Position numbers and translations under genes: made by a program. 61,171 nucleotides of DNA, from positions 1-61,171 of the forward strand of contig JBOHDX010000095.1 of NCBI GenBank assembly GCA_050700835.1, in the 5' to 3' direction. Positions 17,967 through 26,802 of this stretch are shown here, piece after piece. The notes beneath the pieces are model-generated. The model had not been told where the DNA came from. It did no database searches and worked only from the letters and a program-made list of their open reading frames with translations. Origin of the DNA: JBOHDX01 sp050700835. Lineage in GTDB: Bacteria > Actinomycetota > Actinomycetes > Propionibacteriales > Nocardioidaceae. How positions within the stretch are numbered: position 1 is the stretch's first letter; the number at the start of each line of letters is the position of its first letter.

Positions 17967-19169
17967 TCACCAGAGCTGGTGGGCGGCTGCGGCTGCCTGC
18001 GCGAGCACGATCTTGGCGGGCCGGTTGAGGCAGCCGGCGGCGCGGACCACGTCGTCGTACTCGGGTTGCACGTTGACCACGGCACCGTTGTGGGTCGCGA
18101 CCTTGACGCGGATCGGTTGTCCGTCCACGAGGACGCGTTCCTCGCGCCGCTCCAGGGCGACCTTGTCGACGGGACGAGTCCGCAGACCGATCGCGGTGGT
18201 CTGCCGCACCACCACGGCGACGACGGCGTCCCGCGCCGAGACGGGGCAAAGGACAGACAGCGTGTACGCCGGGCGCCCCTTCTTCATCAGGATCGGCGTC
18301 AGCCAGGCGTCGGCGGCGCCGGCGTCGAGCAGAGCCGTGAGCACCGGCGGCCACAGTCGCGGGTCGAGGTCGTCGACGTTGGTGTCGAGCTGCAGCTGTC
18401 GCCGGGCGGCTTCGCCGGCGACTGGTCCGCTGGCCACTGGTTCGCCGAGCAGTAGACGGACGATGTTGGCGTGGCGGTCCGGGTCCTGCCCGCCGGCGCC
18501 GACGCCGATCCGGGTTACCGACATGGGCGGCTGGGGACCGTACCCACTGGCCGCCTCGGCGATCAACGCTGCCCCGGTGGGGGTGCACAGCTCCATCGCG
18601 ACTGGGCCGCCCATGGTGGGTACGCCGCGCAGGAGGTGGACCACCGCGGGAGGCGGCACCGGAAGTTCACCGTGCGCGGCCCGCACGGTCCCGCTGCCGA
18701 GCGCGACGGTGGAACACGTCAGCGCCTCGAGGGCCAGGTACTCGAGGCCGGCGCACACACCGACGATGTCGGTGATCGCGTCGAGGGCGCCGACCTCGTG
18801 GAAGCGGATCCGCTCCGGTGTGGTCGCGTGCACCGCGGCCTCGGCGACGGCGAGACGCGTGAACGTGGCGATCGCGCGGCGGCGTACTCCGTCGGGGAGG
18901 TCGGCGGCTTCGAGCAGCGCCCGGACCTCGACCCAGGTGCGGTGCGTGACCGAGTCGGCTACGTCCACGACGGCCCGGGTTGCCGCGAGTCCGTTGCGGG
19001 TCGTTTGCTGGAGGGTGATCGTCACCGGCTCGGGCGCGACGGCGCAGGCGGCGCGCTCCATCAGCTCGATCGGCACGCCGGCACCGGCCAGCGCGCCCAG
19101 CAACATGTCGCCCGAGGCGCCGGACGAGCAGTCGAGCCAGCCGATCCTCGTCGACGCGGCCGTCGTCAT
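17967..19169 (-). CDS. larC: LarC, nickel-insertion protein for NPN cofactor
   Basis: A 400-residue LarC (DUF111). LarC is the CTP-dependent cyclometallase that inserts nickel into pyridinium-3,5-bisthiocarboxylic acid mononucleotide, the cofactor of lactate racemase and relatives. Typical features are IGWLDCSSGASGDMLLGAL at the N-terminus, RIRFHEVGALDAI in the middle and LDTNVDDLDP followed by ILMKKGRP in the C-terminal half. The two halves are in one reading frame, unlike the frameshift-dependent larC of lactobacilli. ATG 19169 overlaps the larB stop (ATGA). Confidence 0.92.
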   Translation of the reverse strand: MTTAASTRIGWLDCSSGASGDMLLGALAGAGVPIELMERAACAVAPEPVTITLQQTTRNGLAATRAVVDVADSVTHRTWVEVRALLEAADLPDGVRRRAIATFTRLAVAEAAVHATTPERIRFHEVGALDAITDIVGVCAGLEYLALEALTCSTVALGSGTVRAAHGELPVPPPAVVHLLRGVPTMGGPVAMELCTPTGAALIAEAASGYGPQPPMSVTRIGVGAGGQDPDRHANIVRLLLGEPVASGPVAGEAARRQLQLDTNVDDLDPRLWPPVLTALLDAGAADAWLTPILMKKGRPAYTLSVLCPVSARDAVVAVVVRQTTAIGLRTRPVDKVALERREERVLVDGQPIRVKVATHNGAVVNVQPEYDDVVRAAGCLNRPAKIVLAQAAAAAHQLW

Positions 19170-19843
19170 CGGCGGGGGGCCGCGTTGCGGGCCACCCTTG
19201 CCGCGAACACACCCGCCCCGAAGCCGTTGTCGATGTTCACCACGGTGATCCCGGGTGCGCACGAGTTGAGCATGCCGAGCAGTGCCGCCAGGCCGCCGAA
19301 AGACGCGCCGTAGCCGACGCTGGTGGGCACCGCGACCAGCGGCACGCCGGTCAAGCCGCCGACCACACTCGGGAGCGCGCCCTCCATGCCGGCGACCACG
19401 ACCAGGCAGTCCGCGTCGGCCAGATCGTCGCGGACGCCGAGCACCCGGTGCAGGCCGGCCACGCCGACGTCGTTGATCACGGTGGTCCCGGCCCCGAACA
19501 CCCGGGCGGTCAACGCCGCCTCTCGGGCCACCGGGGCGTCAGAGGTGCCGGCCGACACCACCGTCACCAATCCACGTGCCGTCGGCATCGGACCGAGCGT
19601 CGCCGCCCGGGCGACCGCGTCCAGCGACGCGTGCGGGTGCGCGTGGCCCACCGCCTCCAACGCCTCAGCGTCGAGCTTGGTGGCCAGCACCGCGCGGTCC
19701 GGGTGGGCCGCATGCAGCCGCGCCAGCAGTTCCACGACCTGCGCAGCCGTCTTGCCGGCACCATAGACGACCTCGGGATCTCCGGTACGCCCCGCCCGAT
19801 CGGTGTCGAGCCGGGCGTACCCGAGGTCGTCGAACCCGGTCAC
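19166..19843 (-). CDS. larB: LarB, nicotinate-adenine-dinucleotide carboxylase/hydrolase
   Basis: A 225-residue LarB. It carboxylates and hydrolyses nicotinic acid adenine dinucleotide, the first step toward the nickel-pincer nucleotide. The PurE-like core is clear: VTVVSAGTSDAPVAREAA, VVVAGMEGALPSVVGGL and PTSVGYGASFGG. It is first in the larB-larC-GDT1 operon, with ATGA coupling to larC. Neither the sulfur-transferase gene larE nor a racemase apoenzyme gene (larA) appears in the window, so they must lie elsewhere or be missing. Confidence 0.92.
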   Translation of the reverse strand: MTGFDDLGYARLDTDRAGRTGDPEVVYGAGKTAAQVVELLARLHAAHPDRAVLATKLDAEALEAVGHAHPHASLDAVARAATLGPMPTARGLVTVVSAGTSDAPVAREAALTARVFGAGTTVINDVGVAGLHRVLGVRDDLADADCLVVVAGMEGALPSVVGGLTGVPLVAVPTSVGYGASFGGLAALLGMLNSCAPGITVVNIDNGFGAGVFAARVARNAAPRR

Positions 19844-19970
19844 CGGCCGTCCCCGGACGCAGGAATCGACAATCGAGTCGCCATCACGACTGAGATGTCG
19901 ATTCTTTGGTCTCCGCGAGTGCTCACGGGCCCGAGGCTATCGCGCGGTTCGGCACCCCTACGCTGGGCGG

Positions 19971-20906
19971 ATGCCTGGAGTTCCCCCCGCCCGCTATGCG
20001 TTCCTCGGCCCGGAGGGGACGTTCTGCGAGGCGGCGCTGCGGACCCTGCCGGCCGCGGCCCGGGCCCACCTGCAGCCGTACCCGACCGTGTCGCTGGTGC
20101 TCGAGGCGGTACGTTCCGGCGACGCCGACGCAGCAGTGGTGCCGATCGAGAACTCCGTCGAGGGGTCCGTGCCGGTGACCCTCGACGAGTTGGCCACCGG
20201 CGACCCCCTGGTGATCACCCGGGAGATGACCGTGCCGGTGGCGTTCGCGCTGCTGGCCCGGCCCGGTCGCGACTCGGGCCAGATCAAGACGATCGCCACC
20301 CACCCGCACGCGGCGGCGCAGTGCCGCGGCTGGATCGCGCGCCACCACCCCGACGCGGAGATCGTGCACGTCGGCTCGACGGCGCTGGCAGCGGCGATCG
20401 TGGCCGCGCCGGACGCGTCGTACGACGCGGCGATCGCGGCACCGATCGCGGCCCAGCACTACCGGCTGGCACTGCTCGCGCACGACATCGGCGACAACCC
20501 CGAGGCCGAGACCCGCTTCGTGCTCGTGTCCCGTCCGGACGTCCCCCCGATGCGTACCGGCGCGGACAAGACCTCGCTCGTCGCGTTCATCCGCGACGAC
20601 CACCCGGGCGCTCTGATGGAGGTGCTCGACCAGTTCTCGCTGCGGGGGGTCAACCTGACCCGGATCGAGTCGCGGCCGGTCGGGACTGCGCTGGGACGCT
20701 ACTGCTTCTCGATCGACTGTGAGGGGCACGTCGTGGACGCCCGCGTGGGCGAGGCGTTGATGGGACTGCGGCGGGTCTGTGCGGACGTGAGGTTCCTGGG
20801 GTCCTATCCGCGTCTCGGCGGTCAGCGCCCAGAGGTACGCGACGGCGGGTCCGACGCGGACTTCGCCGACGCGGCGGCGTGGCTGAACCGGTTGCGCGGG
20901 TCCTGA
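19971..20906 (+). CDS. pheA: Prephenate dehydratase
   Basis: A 311-residue monofunctional prephenate dehydratase that makes phenylpyruvate for phenylalanine synthesis. It has the opening YAFLGPEGTFCEAA, the VPIENSVEGSV loop, the catalytic TRF triad in ETRFVLV and a C-terminal ACT domain with ESRP, the phenylalanine-sensing motif. No chorismate mutase domain is fused. ATG 19971 follows TACGCT by 6 bases and lacks a ribosome binding site, so it is probably leaderless. The open frame extends upstream to 19803, but that part overlaps larB. Confidence 0.94.
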   Translation: MPGVPPARYAFLGPEGTFCEAALRTLPAAARAHLQPYPTVSLVLEAVRSGDADAAVVPIENSVEGSVPVTLDELATGDPLVITREMTVPVAFALLARPGRDSGQIKTIATHPHAAAQCRGWIARHHPDAEIVHVGSTALAAAIVAAPDASYDAAIAAPIAAQHYRLALLAHDIGDNPEAETRFVLVSRPDVPPMRTGADKTSLVAFIRDDHPGALMEVLDQFSLRGVNLTRIESRPVGTALGRYCFSIDCEGHVVDARVGEALMGLRRVCADVRFLGSYPRLGGQRPEVRDGGSDADFADAAAWLNRLRGS

Positions 20907-20930
20907 CCGTCGCGACGTTAGGGTCGTGAC

Positions 20931-21356
20931 GTGACCTCGATCGTGGCCTGGCTGGCCCTTGTCGTCGCGCTGGTCGCGCTGGTCGCGCACAGCGTGTCGG
21001 TGTTCTCGGTGCGACGTCCGGCGCCGGGACGTCCCCGCCGGCGCTCCGCCCAGCGCCCCTCGGGCCCCCCCGATCTCGAGACCCTGCGCGACGACGTGGA
21101 GGCGCTGCGCGCCGACGCCGCCGAATCGCTGCGCCACGTCGCGGTGGTGCGCTACGACGCGTTCGGTGACATGGGTGGACACCTGTCCTGGTCGATGGCG
21201 CTGCTGGACGACGGCGGCAACGGCGTGGTGTTCACGTCGATCCACGGGCGCAGCGAGGCCCGGACCTATGCCAAGAACATCGCCGGCTGGTCGTGTGACC
21301 AGCCGTTGTCCCCGGAGGAGGACGAGGCGATCGGGTTCGCCCGGCCCAGCCGCTGA
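20931..21356 (+). CDS. DUF4446 family membrane-anchored protein
   Basis: A 141-residue protein with one N-terminal membrane helix (about 3-27), a basic Pro/Arg linker and a soluble DUF4446 domain containing VVRYDAFGDMGGHLSWSMAL, the family signature. The function is unknown. TAGGGT lies 6 bases before GTG 20931, suggesting its own leaderless transcript although it is only 24 bases past pheA. It converges with the PAP2/DAG-kinase gene with a 1-base gap. Confidence 0.88.
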   Translation: MTSIVAWLALVVALVALVAHSVSVFSVRRPAPGRPRRRSAQRPSGPPDLETLRDDVEALRADAAESLRHVAVVRYDAFGDMGGHLSWSMALLDDGGNGVVFTSIHGRSEARTYAKNIAGWSCDQPLSPEEDEAIGFARPSR

Positions 21357-21357
21357 C

Positions 21358-23001
21358 TCAGCGGGGGACCCGGACCAGCAGAGTGCCGGCGAGCACCGAC
21401 GCGCGGATCTCGTGACCCTCGCCGATCGGGTCGCCGTCGAGCTGTCGGGGCAGCTGCTTCTCGGCCCGGATCGTGACGTGGCGCCCGACCATCCGGTCCA
21501 GCGACGCGTCGGTGCGCCGCCGCCGGCCCATGACGCGGACGATCAGCCCCACCCATCCCAACGTCCACCGTGGCGCGATCACCACCACGTCGAGGAGTCC
21601 GTCGTCGATGCTCGCATCGGGGATCAACGGGATCCCGGCCTGCAGCAGACCCACGTTGCCGACCACGACGGTGCGGGCCCGGCGCCGGATCGGCGTCCCG
21701 TCGTCCACCGTGATCTCGACCCGCGTCGCCGGGTAGCGCACCTGCCGCAGCGCCGAGACGGCGTAGGCGGTCCAGCCCATCCTCGCCTTGAGGTCCTCCG
21801 GAGCCCCCTGCATGATCGCCGCGTCCAACCCGAGCCCGGCCATGACCGTGAACCGGGTCTCGTCCAGGCCGTCGCCGGTGACCTCGACGATGTCGACGGC
21901 CCGGTCCTGCCCCGACAGCGCCACGTTGACGGCGTCGCCGGCGTGCAGCGGCAGTTCCAGGTTGCGTACGAGCAGGTTGCCGGTGCCCAGCGGCACGATC
22001 CCGACGGGCACGCCGGTTCGAGCCAGCTCGGAGCAGACGACCCGGACGGTCCCGTCACCACCCACGGCCAGCACCATGTCGACGCCCTCGGCCAGTGCCG
22101 CCTCCGTCATCCCGACTCCGGGATCGGTCGCGGTCGTCGGGTACCACGAGGGTGACTGCCAACCCTGCAGGGTCGCCGCCTGCTCGACCAGGGCCTCGAA
22201 TGCGTCCTGGTCGGCGATCTTCGTCGGGTTGTAGACGACGGCGAACCGGGACGGCGCCGGTCCGATCGTGGTCAACGGGGCCGGAGTGAGCACGTTGTGC
22301 ACGACGAAGAGCTGCCAGCTGCCGAGCCCAACAAGTGCGCCGAGCGCCCAGCCGGCGACGACGTCCGAGGTGTTGTGCACCCCGAGGAAGATCCGGTCGA
22401 GTCCCACCACGACGGCGATCAGGGCCCAGCCGACGACCAGCAGTCGCCGCAGCATGCCACGGCGGAACGCACTGATGGTGAGCATGGCCATCAGAACGGC
22501 GAAGAATCCGGCGGCGGTGGCGTGCCCGGACGGGAACGAGTGGCCGGAGATGGTCTCCAGCGGCACCCGCCAGTGCGGTCGTGCCCGGTGCACCAGCTGC
22601 TTGACCACCGACGACGCGACCGACGCCACCACGATCCCGGCCAGAACCGCGATGGTGACGCGGCGGTGTCGCCGGATGGTCGCAGCAACCCCCCACACCG
22701 CCACCACGGCGTACAAGAAGGTGGGCTGACCCCAGAACTGCACACTGTGCAGGGCGTCGACCCAGCGGCTGTGCCCAGCGCTCACGTCGTAGGCGCCGTG
22801 CGCCACCGAGTTGTCCAGCTCGAGGATCGGTCCCCATCGGAGGCCGACCAGGATCCCGAGAACCCCGAACACCGTGCCCAGCACGATGAGCACGCGCGTG
22901 GACGAACGCGCGTTGCCCGCTCGGGTACGCGAAGGGTCGAAGGTCACGTGGGTCACCAGCGGTCGGCGGAGGGATGGACGGTCTCCCTTGGGTCGCGTCA
23001 C
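21358..23001 (-). CDS. PAP2 phosphatase-diacylglycerol kinase fusion
   Basis: A 547-residue bifunctional lipid enzyme. The N-terminal half is a PAP2 membrane phosphatase with all three motifs: KQLVHRARP, SGHSFPSGHATAAG and LDRIFLGVHNTSD. The C-terminal half is a DAGK/lipid kinase catalytic domain with FAVVYNPTK, VGGDGTVR and VPLGTGNLLVRN. One protein could therefore interconvert lipid phosphates and lipid alcohols. The GTG 23001 start is the first in frame, and a GTG about 45 bases downstream is also possible. It is divergent from serS with 58 bases between starts. Confidence 0.9.
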   Translation of the reverse strand: MTRPKGDRPSLRRPLVTHVTFDPSRTRAGNARSSTRVLIVLGTVFGVLGILVGLRWGPILELDNSVAHGAYDVSAGHSRWVDALHSVQFWGQPTFLYAVVAVWGVAATIRRHRRVTIAVLAGIVVASVASSVVKQLVHRARPHWRVPLETISGHSFPSGHATAAGFFAVLMAMLTISAFRRGMLRRLLVVGWALIAVVVGLDRIFLGVHNTSDVVAGWALGALVGLGSWQLFVVHNVLTPAPLTTIGPAPSRFAVVYNPTKIADQDAFEALVEQAATLQGWQSPSWYPTTATDPGVGMTEAALAEGVDMVLAVGGDGTVRVVCSELARTGVPVGIVPLGTGNLLVRNLELPLHAGDAVNVALSGQDRAVDIVEVTGDGLDETRFTVMAGLGLDAAIMQGAPEDLKARMGWTAYAVSALRQVRYPATRVEITVDDGTPIRRRARTVVVGNVGLLQAGIPLIPDASIDDGLLDVVVIAPRWTLGWVGLIVRVMGRRRRTDASLDRMVGRHVTIRAEKQLPRQLDGDPIGEGHEIRASVLAGTLLVRVPR

Positions 23002-23047
23002 ACCCTAGGGGCGCGGGATAACCGGTGGCTGTCACGCGCCCGGTCGA

Positions 23048-23053
23048 TACCCT
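23048..23053 (+). promoter_or_regulatory. TACCCT -10 element of serS
   Basis: TACCCT lies 6 bases before GTG 23060. The 58-base gap to the divergent gene leaves no room for a T-box leader, so serS is probably transcribed from its first codon. Confidence 0.5.
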
Positions 23054-23059
23054 GACCCC

Positions 23060-24334
23060 GTGATCGACGCACGCCTCCTGCGCGAGGACCCCGACCTCAT
23101 CCGCGCCGCCCAGAAGCGCCGCGGGGAGTCCGCCGACCTCGTGGACGCGCTGGTCGCCGCCGACGAGGACCGCCGAAGCGCGATCACGGCGTACGAGGCC
23201 CTGCGGGCGGAGCAGCGGACCAGCGGCAAGCTCGTCGCCAAGGCACAGGGCGAACACAAGCGGCAGCTGCTCGAGCAGACCAGGTCGCTGTCCGACCAGG
23301 TCAAGGCCGCGGACGCATCGCGGATCGCTGCCGACGAGCGGTTCCGGACACTGTTCTCGCGGCTGCCCAACCTTGCCGACCCACAGGCACCCGAGGGCGG
23401 CGAGGACGACTTCGTCGTGCTCGAGGAGCTCGGCACACCACGGGACTTCGCCGCGGAGGGCTTCGAGCCCCGCGACCACCAGGAGCTCGGCAGGCTGCTC
23501 GGTGCCATCGACATCGAGCGCGGTGCCAAGGTCAGCGGAGCCCGGTTCTACTTCCTCACCGGAGTCGGCGCGCAGCTTGAGCTCGCGCTCGTGCAAGCGG
23601 CGATGGACCGTGCGGCGGCGTGGGGCTTCACCCCGATGATCCCGCCCGCGCTGGTCAGGCCTGCCGCGATGGAAGGCACCGGCTTCCTCGGGCAGGCCGC
23701 GGACGACGTCTACTACCTGCCGAAGGACGACCTGTATCTCGTCGGCACCTCCGAGGTTGCGCTCGCCGCCTACCACGGTGGCGAGATCCTCGACGCGGCG
23801 ACGTTGCCGCGACGGTACGCCGCGTTCAGCCCGTGCTACCGGCGCGAGGCCGGGTCGTACGGCAAGGACACCGCCGGGATCTTCCGGGTGCACTGGTTCG
23901 ACAAGGTCGAGATGTTCACCTACACCACGGTCGAGGAGTCGTACGCCGAGCACGAGCGGCTGCTGGCGTACGAGAAGGAGTGGCTGTCCGACCTCGGGCT
24001 GCCGTTCCGGGTGCTCGACGTGGCGGCCGGGGACCTCGGCCTGTCGGCGATCCGGAAGTTCGACTGCGAGGCCTGGATGCCCACCCAGGGGAAGTACCGC
24101 GAGCTGACGTCCACGTCGAACTGCACCCAGTTCCAGGCCCGGCGCCTCGACATCCGGGTGCGCGCCGAGCACGGCACCGGGCCGGTGGCGACGCTCAACG
24201 GCACCCTGATGGCCACGACAAGGACCATCGTCGCGATCCTCGAGAACCACCAACAGGCCGACGGCTCGGTCCGCGTCCCGGAGCTGCTGCGCCCCTATCT
24301 CGGTGGGCGTGAGGTCCTGGAGCCGCTCCGGTGA
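23060..24334 (+). CDS. serS: Serine-tRNA ligase
   Basis: A 424-residue seryl-tRNA synthetase that charges tRNA-Ser. The N-terminal coiled-coil arm (about 30-100), class II motif 2 (CYRREAGSYGKDTAGIFRVH), TSTSNCTQFQARRL and motif 3 (GTLMATTRTIVAILEN) are all intact. Three tRNA-Ser genes (UGA, GCU, CGA) lie further along the window. The GTG start is preceded by TACCCT at 6 bases. The HAD gene follows after 6 bases on the same strand. Confidence 0.96.
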   Translation: MIDARLLREDPDLIRAAQKRRGESADLVDALVAADEDRRSAITAYEALRAEQRTSGKLVAKAQGEHKRQLLEQTRSLSDQVKAADASRIAADERFRTLFSRLPNLADPQAPEGGEDDFVVLEELGTPRDFAAEGFEPRDHQELGRLLGAIDIERGAKVSGARFYFLTGVGAQLELALVQAAMDRAAAWGFTPMIPPALVRPAAMEGTGFLGQAADDVYYLPKDDLYLVGTSEVALAAYHGGEILDAATLPRRYAAFSPCYRREAGSYGKDTAGIFRVHWFDKVEMFTYTTVEESYAEHERLLAYEKEWLSDLGLPFRVLDVAAGDLGLSAIRKFDCEAWMPTQGKYRELTSTSNCTQFQARRLDIRVRAEHGTGPVATLNGTLMATTRTIVAILENHQQADGSVRVPELLRPYLGGREVLEPLR

Positions 24335-24340
24335 AGCCGC

Positions 24341-25132
24341 GTGAGTAACCCCGAGTTCGCACCGCGCCTGGTCGCCCTCGATGTGGACGGCACCCTCGTC
24401 GACTGGGACAACCAGATGACGGAGGCGGTACGCGACGCGGTCGGTAAGGTGGTGGCCGCCGGGGTGCCCGTCGTGGTGTCCACCGGCCGCGCCGTCCCCG
24501 GCGTGATGGACGTGCTCGGTCTCCTCGGTCTCGAGGAGGGCATCGCGGTCGCCAGCAACGGCGCCGTCGTGTTCGGCTTCGGCCCCTTCGAGGTGCTGCT
24601 GGCGGTCACCTTCGATGCCCGTGCCGTGGTGCAACTGCTGCTCGAGCACGTGCCGCAGGCCCACGTCGCCGTCGAGGAGGTCGGCCGCGGCTACCGGATC
24701 AACAAGCCGTTCCCGATCGGTGAGATCACCGGCGAGATGACCGTGCAGTCCGTCGAGGAGCTCCTCGCCGAACCCGTCACCCGCGTGATCATCCGTAGTC
24801 CGGAGTCGTCAGTGCAGGACTTCGACGAGCTCGTGGGCCGGCTGGGCCTACACGGAATCAACTACTACGTCGGTTACACCGCGTGGCTGGACCTCGCGCC
24901 TGAAGGTGTCTCGAAGGAGTCCGGGCTGGCGTTCGTGGCCGACCGGCTCGGCGTGGACCGTGCCGACGTCCTTGCCATCGGCGACGGCCGAAACGACCTC
25001 GAGATGCTCCGCTGGGCCGGTCGGGGCGTCGCCATGGGTGGGTCGCCGCCGGAGGTGCGCTCGGCGTCCGACGACGTGACCGAGCCGATCGAGGCCGACG
25101 GAGTCGCGGTCGAGCTCGCTCGCTGGTTCTGA
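24341..25132 (+). CDS. HAD-superfamily (Cof-type) phosphatase
   Basis: A 263-residue haloacid-dehalogenase phosphatase of the Cof class (IIB cap). Motif I is ALDVDGTLVD, motif II VVSTGRA, motif III the SKESGL lysine and motif IV IGDGRNDLEML. Such enzymes dephosphorylate sugar phosphates or other small metabolites in the cytoplasm. The substrate is unpredictable. The GTG start lies 6 bases after the serS stop, so it is co-transcribed with serS. Confidence 0.9.
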   Translation: MSNPEFAPRLVALDVDGTLVDWDNQMTEAVRDAVGKVVAAGVPVVVSTGRAVPGVMDVLGLLGLEEGIAVASNGAVVFGFGPFEVLLAVTFDARAVVQLLLEHVPQAHVAVEEVGRGYRINKPFPIGEITGEMTVQSVEELLAEPVTRVIIRSPESSVQDFDELVGRLGLHGINYYVGYTAWLDLAPEGVSKESGLAFVADRLGVDRADVLAIGDGRNDLEMLRWAGRGVAMGGSPPEVRSASDDVTEPIEADGVAVELARWF

Positions 25133-25182
25133 CCCGTCGGGGGTGGGGCGCCCTCGCCGCCTAGATCACAGAGCCGCCAAGG

Positions 25183-25770
25183 TCACAGATACATGCCGCC
25201 GCCCTGACCCTGCCCGGGCTGATCGGACGGGTCCCCGCCCTGGCCGCCGTGCATGCCCGGCGGTCCACCCTGCATGCCACCGGGGAGGGCACGCCGCATC
25301 TGTTCCAGCTGCGAGCGCGCGGCCATCTGCTGCGCATAGATCGCGGTCTGGATGCCGTGGAAGAGGCCCTCGAGCCACCCGACCAGCTGGGCCTGCGCGA
25401 TCCGCAGCTCGGCGTCCGACGGCGTCTCACTGGTGAACGGCAGGCTGAGCCGCTCGAGCTCGTCGACGAGCTCGGGGGCGAGACCGTCCTCGAGCTCCTT
25501 GATCGACGCGGCATGGATGTCGCGCAGCCGCGCCCGGCTGGCGTCGTCGAGCGGTGCCGCCTTCACCTCGTCGAGCAGCTGGCGGATCATGCCGCCGATC
25601 CGCATCACCTTGGCCGGCTGCTCGACCAGATCGGTGACCGACCGCTCGCTGTCGCCGTCTGAGCCCTCCGCCCCCGGTGGCCCTTCGACAGCCATGCCGT
25701 CCGGCCCGACGATGACCACCCGGTGCTGCTGCTCGTCCGCCGACGGCCGCTGACTTCCCTGCTCGCTCAT
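25183..25770 (-). CDS. bpa: Bacterial proteasome activator Bpa
   Basis: A 195-residue Bpa/PafE (DUF2587). This ATP-independent dodecameric ring opens the actinobacterial 20S proteasome for unfolded substrates. The helical core includes EQPAKVMRIGGMIRQLLDEV and ELVDELERLSLPF. The Gly/Gln/Met-rich tail ends GMYL, whereas the gating tail described for this family is GQYL. ATG 25770 has GGGGAG upstream, and the longer open frame (to 25824) overlaps the neighbouring gene and lacks family similarity. No proteasome subunit gene lies in the window. Confidence 0.93.
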   Translation of the reverse strand: MSEQGSQRPSADEQQHRVVIVGPDGMAVEGPPGAEGSDGDSERSVTDLVEQPAKVMRIGGMIRQLLDEVKAAPLDDASRARLRDIHAASIKELEDGLAPELVDELERLSLPFTSETPSDAELRIAQAQLVGWLEGLFHGIQTAIYAQQMAARSQLEQMRRALPGGMQGGPPGMHGGQGGDPSDQPGQGQGGGMYL

Positions 25771-25820
25771 GCTCCCCACCCTACGCACGGGCGCCCCGTC
25801 CGGCCGGGTGCGGCGGACGG

Positions 25821-26798
25821 TCACATCACCAGCAGCACCTTGCCGATGTGACCGGACGCCTCAAGCAGCATGTGGGCCTCGCGTACGTCCTCCAAGGGCA
25901 CCGCCCGGTCCACGATCGGCTCGACGGTCCCGTCGGCGACCAACGGCCAGACGTGCTCGACGACGCTGGCCATGATGGTGGCCTTCTCCTCCCGCGGGCG
26001 GGCACGGAGCGTGGTGGCCAGGACCGCGCCACGCTTGGCCATCAGCGTGCCGAGGGGCAGCTCACCGGTGCGCCCGCCTTGCAGCCCGATCACCACGAGG
26101 CGCCCCTCTGTCGCGAGGCAGTCGACGTTGCGAGGCAGGTAGGAGCCGCCCATGACGTCGAGGATCACGTCCGCGCCCCGGCCGTCGGTGACATCGCGTA
26201 CCGCCGCGACGAAGTCGGTGTCGCGGTAGTTGATCCCGACGTCCGCACCGAGCGCCCGGCACCGCTCGAGCTTGTCGTCCGAGCCGGCGGTGGTCAGCAC
26301 GGTGGAGCCGAGTGCGTGCGCGAGCTGAATCGCCATCGTGCCGATGCCACCGGCGCCACCGTGCACGAGCAGAGTCTCGTCGGGCCTCAGGTGAGCGAGC
26401 ATGAACACGTTCGACCAGACGGTCGCTGCGACCTCGGGCAACGCCGCAGCCGTGACCAGGCCGACGCCGCCGGGCAACACCACGACCTGCCCGGCCGGGA
26501 CGGCGACCTTCTCCGCATAGCCGCCGCCCGCCAGCAGCGCGCACACCTGGTCGCCTGGCGCCCAGCCCACCACGTCGCTCCCGATTGCCGACACGACGCC
26601 GGAGCACTCCAGCCCCAGCAGGTCCGAGGCACCCGGCGGGGGTGGGTAGTGGCCCCCCCGCTGCATCAGGTCGGCGCGGTTGACCCCGGCGGCGTGTACG
26701 TCGAGAACCACCTCGTCCGGACCCGGCTGCGGGTCGGGTACCTCGGCAAGCGTGAGCCCGTCGATCCCGCCCGACTCGGTGACGATGACCGCGCGCAC
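25821..26798 (-). CDS. NAD(P)H quinone oxidoreductase, Qor/zeta-crystallin type
   Basis: A 325-residue MDR-family oxidoreductase without the zinc ligands of alcohol dehydrogenases. It has the quinone-reductase signature region (AAGVNRADLMQRGGHYPPPPG) and the nucleotide-binding loop LLVHGGAGGIGTMAIQLA. It uses NADPH to reduce quinones or enones. It is last in a minus-strand run MOSC-MobA-DUF6457-Qor, 4 bases from DUF6457, so probably co-transcribed. A functional link to molybdenum cofactor is not evident. Confidence 0.92.
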   Translation of the reverse strand: MRAVIVTESGGIDGLTLAEVPDPQPGPDEVVLDVHAAGVNRADLMQRGGHYPPPPGASDLLGLECSGVVSAIGSDVVGWAPGDQVCALLAGGGYAEKVAVPAGQVVVLPGGVGLVTAAALPEVAATVWSNVFMLAHLRPDETLLVHGGAGGIGTMAIQLAHALGSTVLTTAGSDDKLERCRALGADVGINYRDTDFVAAVRDVTDGRGADVILDVMGGSYLPRNVDCLATEGRLVVIGLQGGRTGELPLGTLMAKRGAVLATTLRARPREEKATIMASVVEHVWPLVADGTVEPIVDRAVPLEDVREAHMLLEASGHIGKVLLVM

Positions 26799-26802
26799 GT
26801 GA

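Noticed and set aside
17967..19169. Programmed frameshift in larC, as in lactobacilli
   Set aside because: Both halves of LarC are in one uninterrupted frame, so no shift is needed.
23002..23059. T-box or other riboswitch before serS
   Set aside because: Only 58 bases separate the divergent starts and a -10 element sits 6 bases before the start codon.
22055..24664. Long minus-strand reading frame (869 codons) opposite serS and across the PAP2/DAGK gene
   Set aside because: It lies antisense to serS with all its class II motifs and has no family similarity. Long empty frames are expected opposite GC-rich genes.
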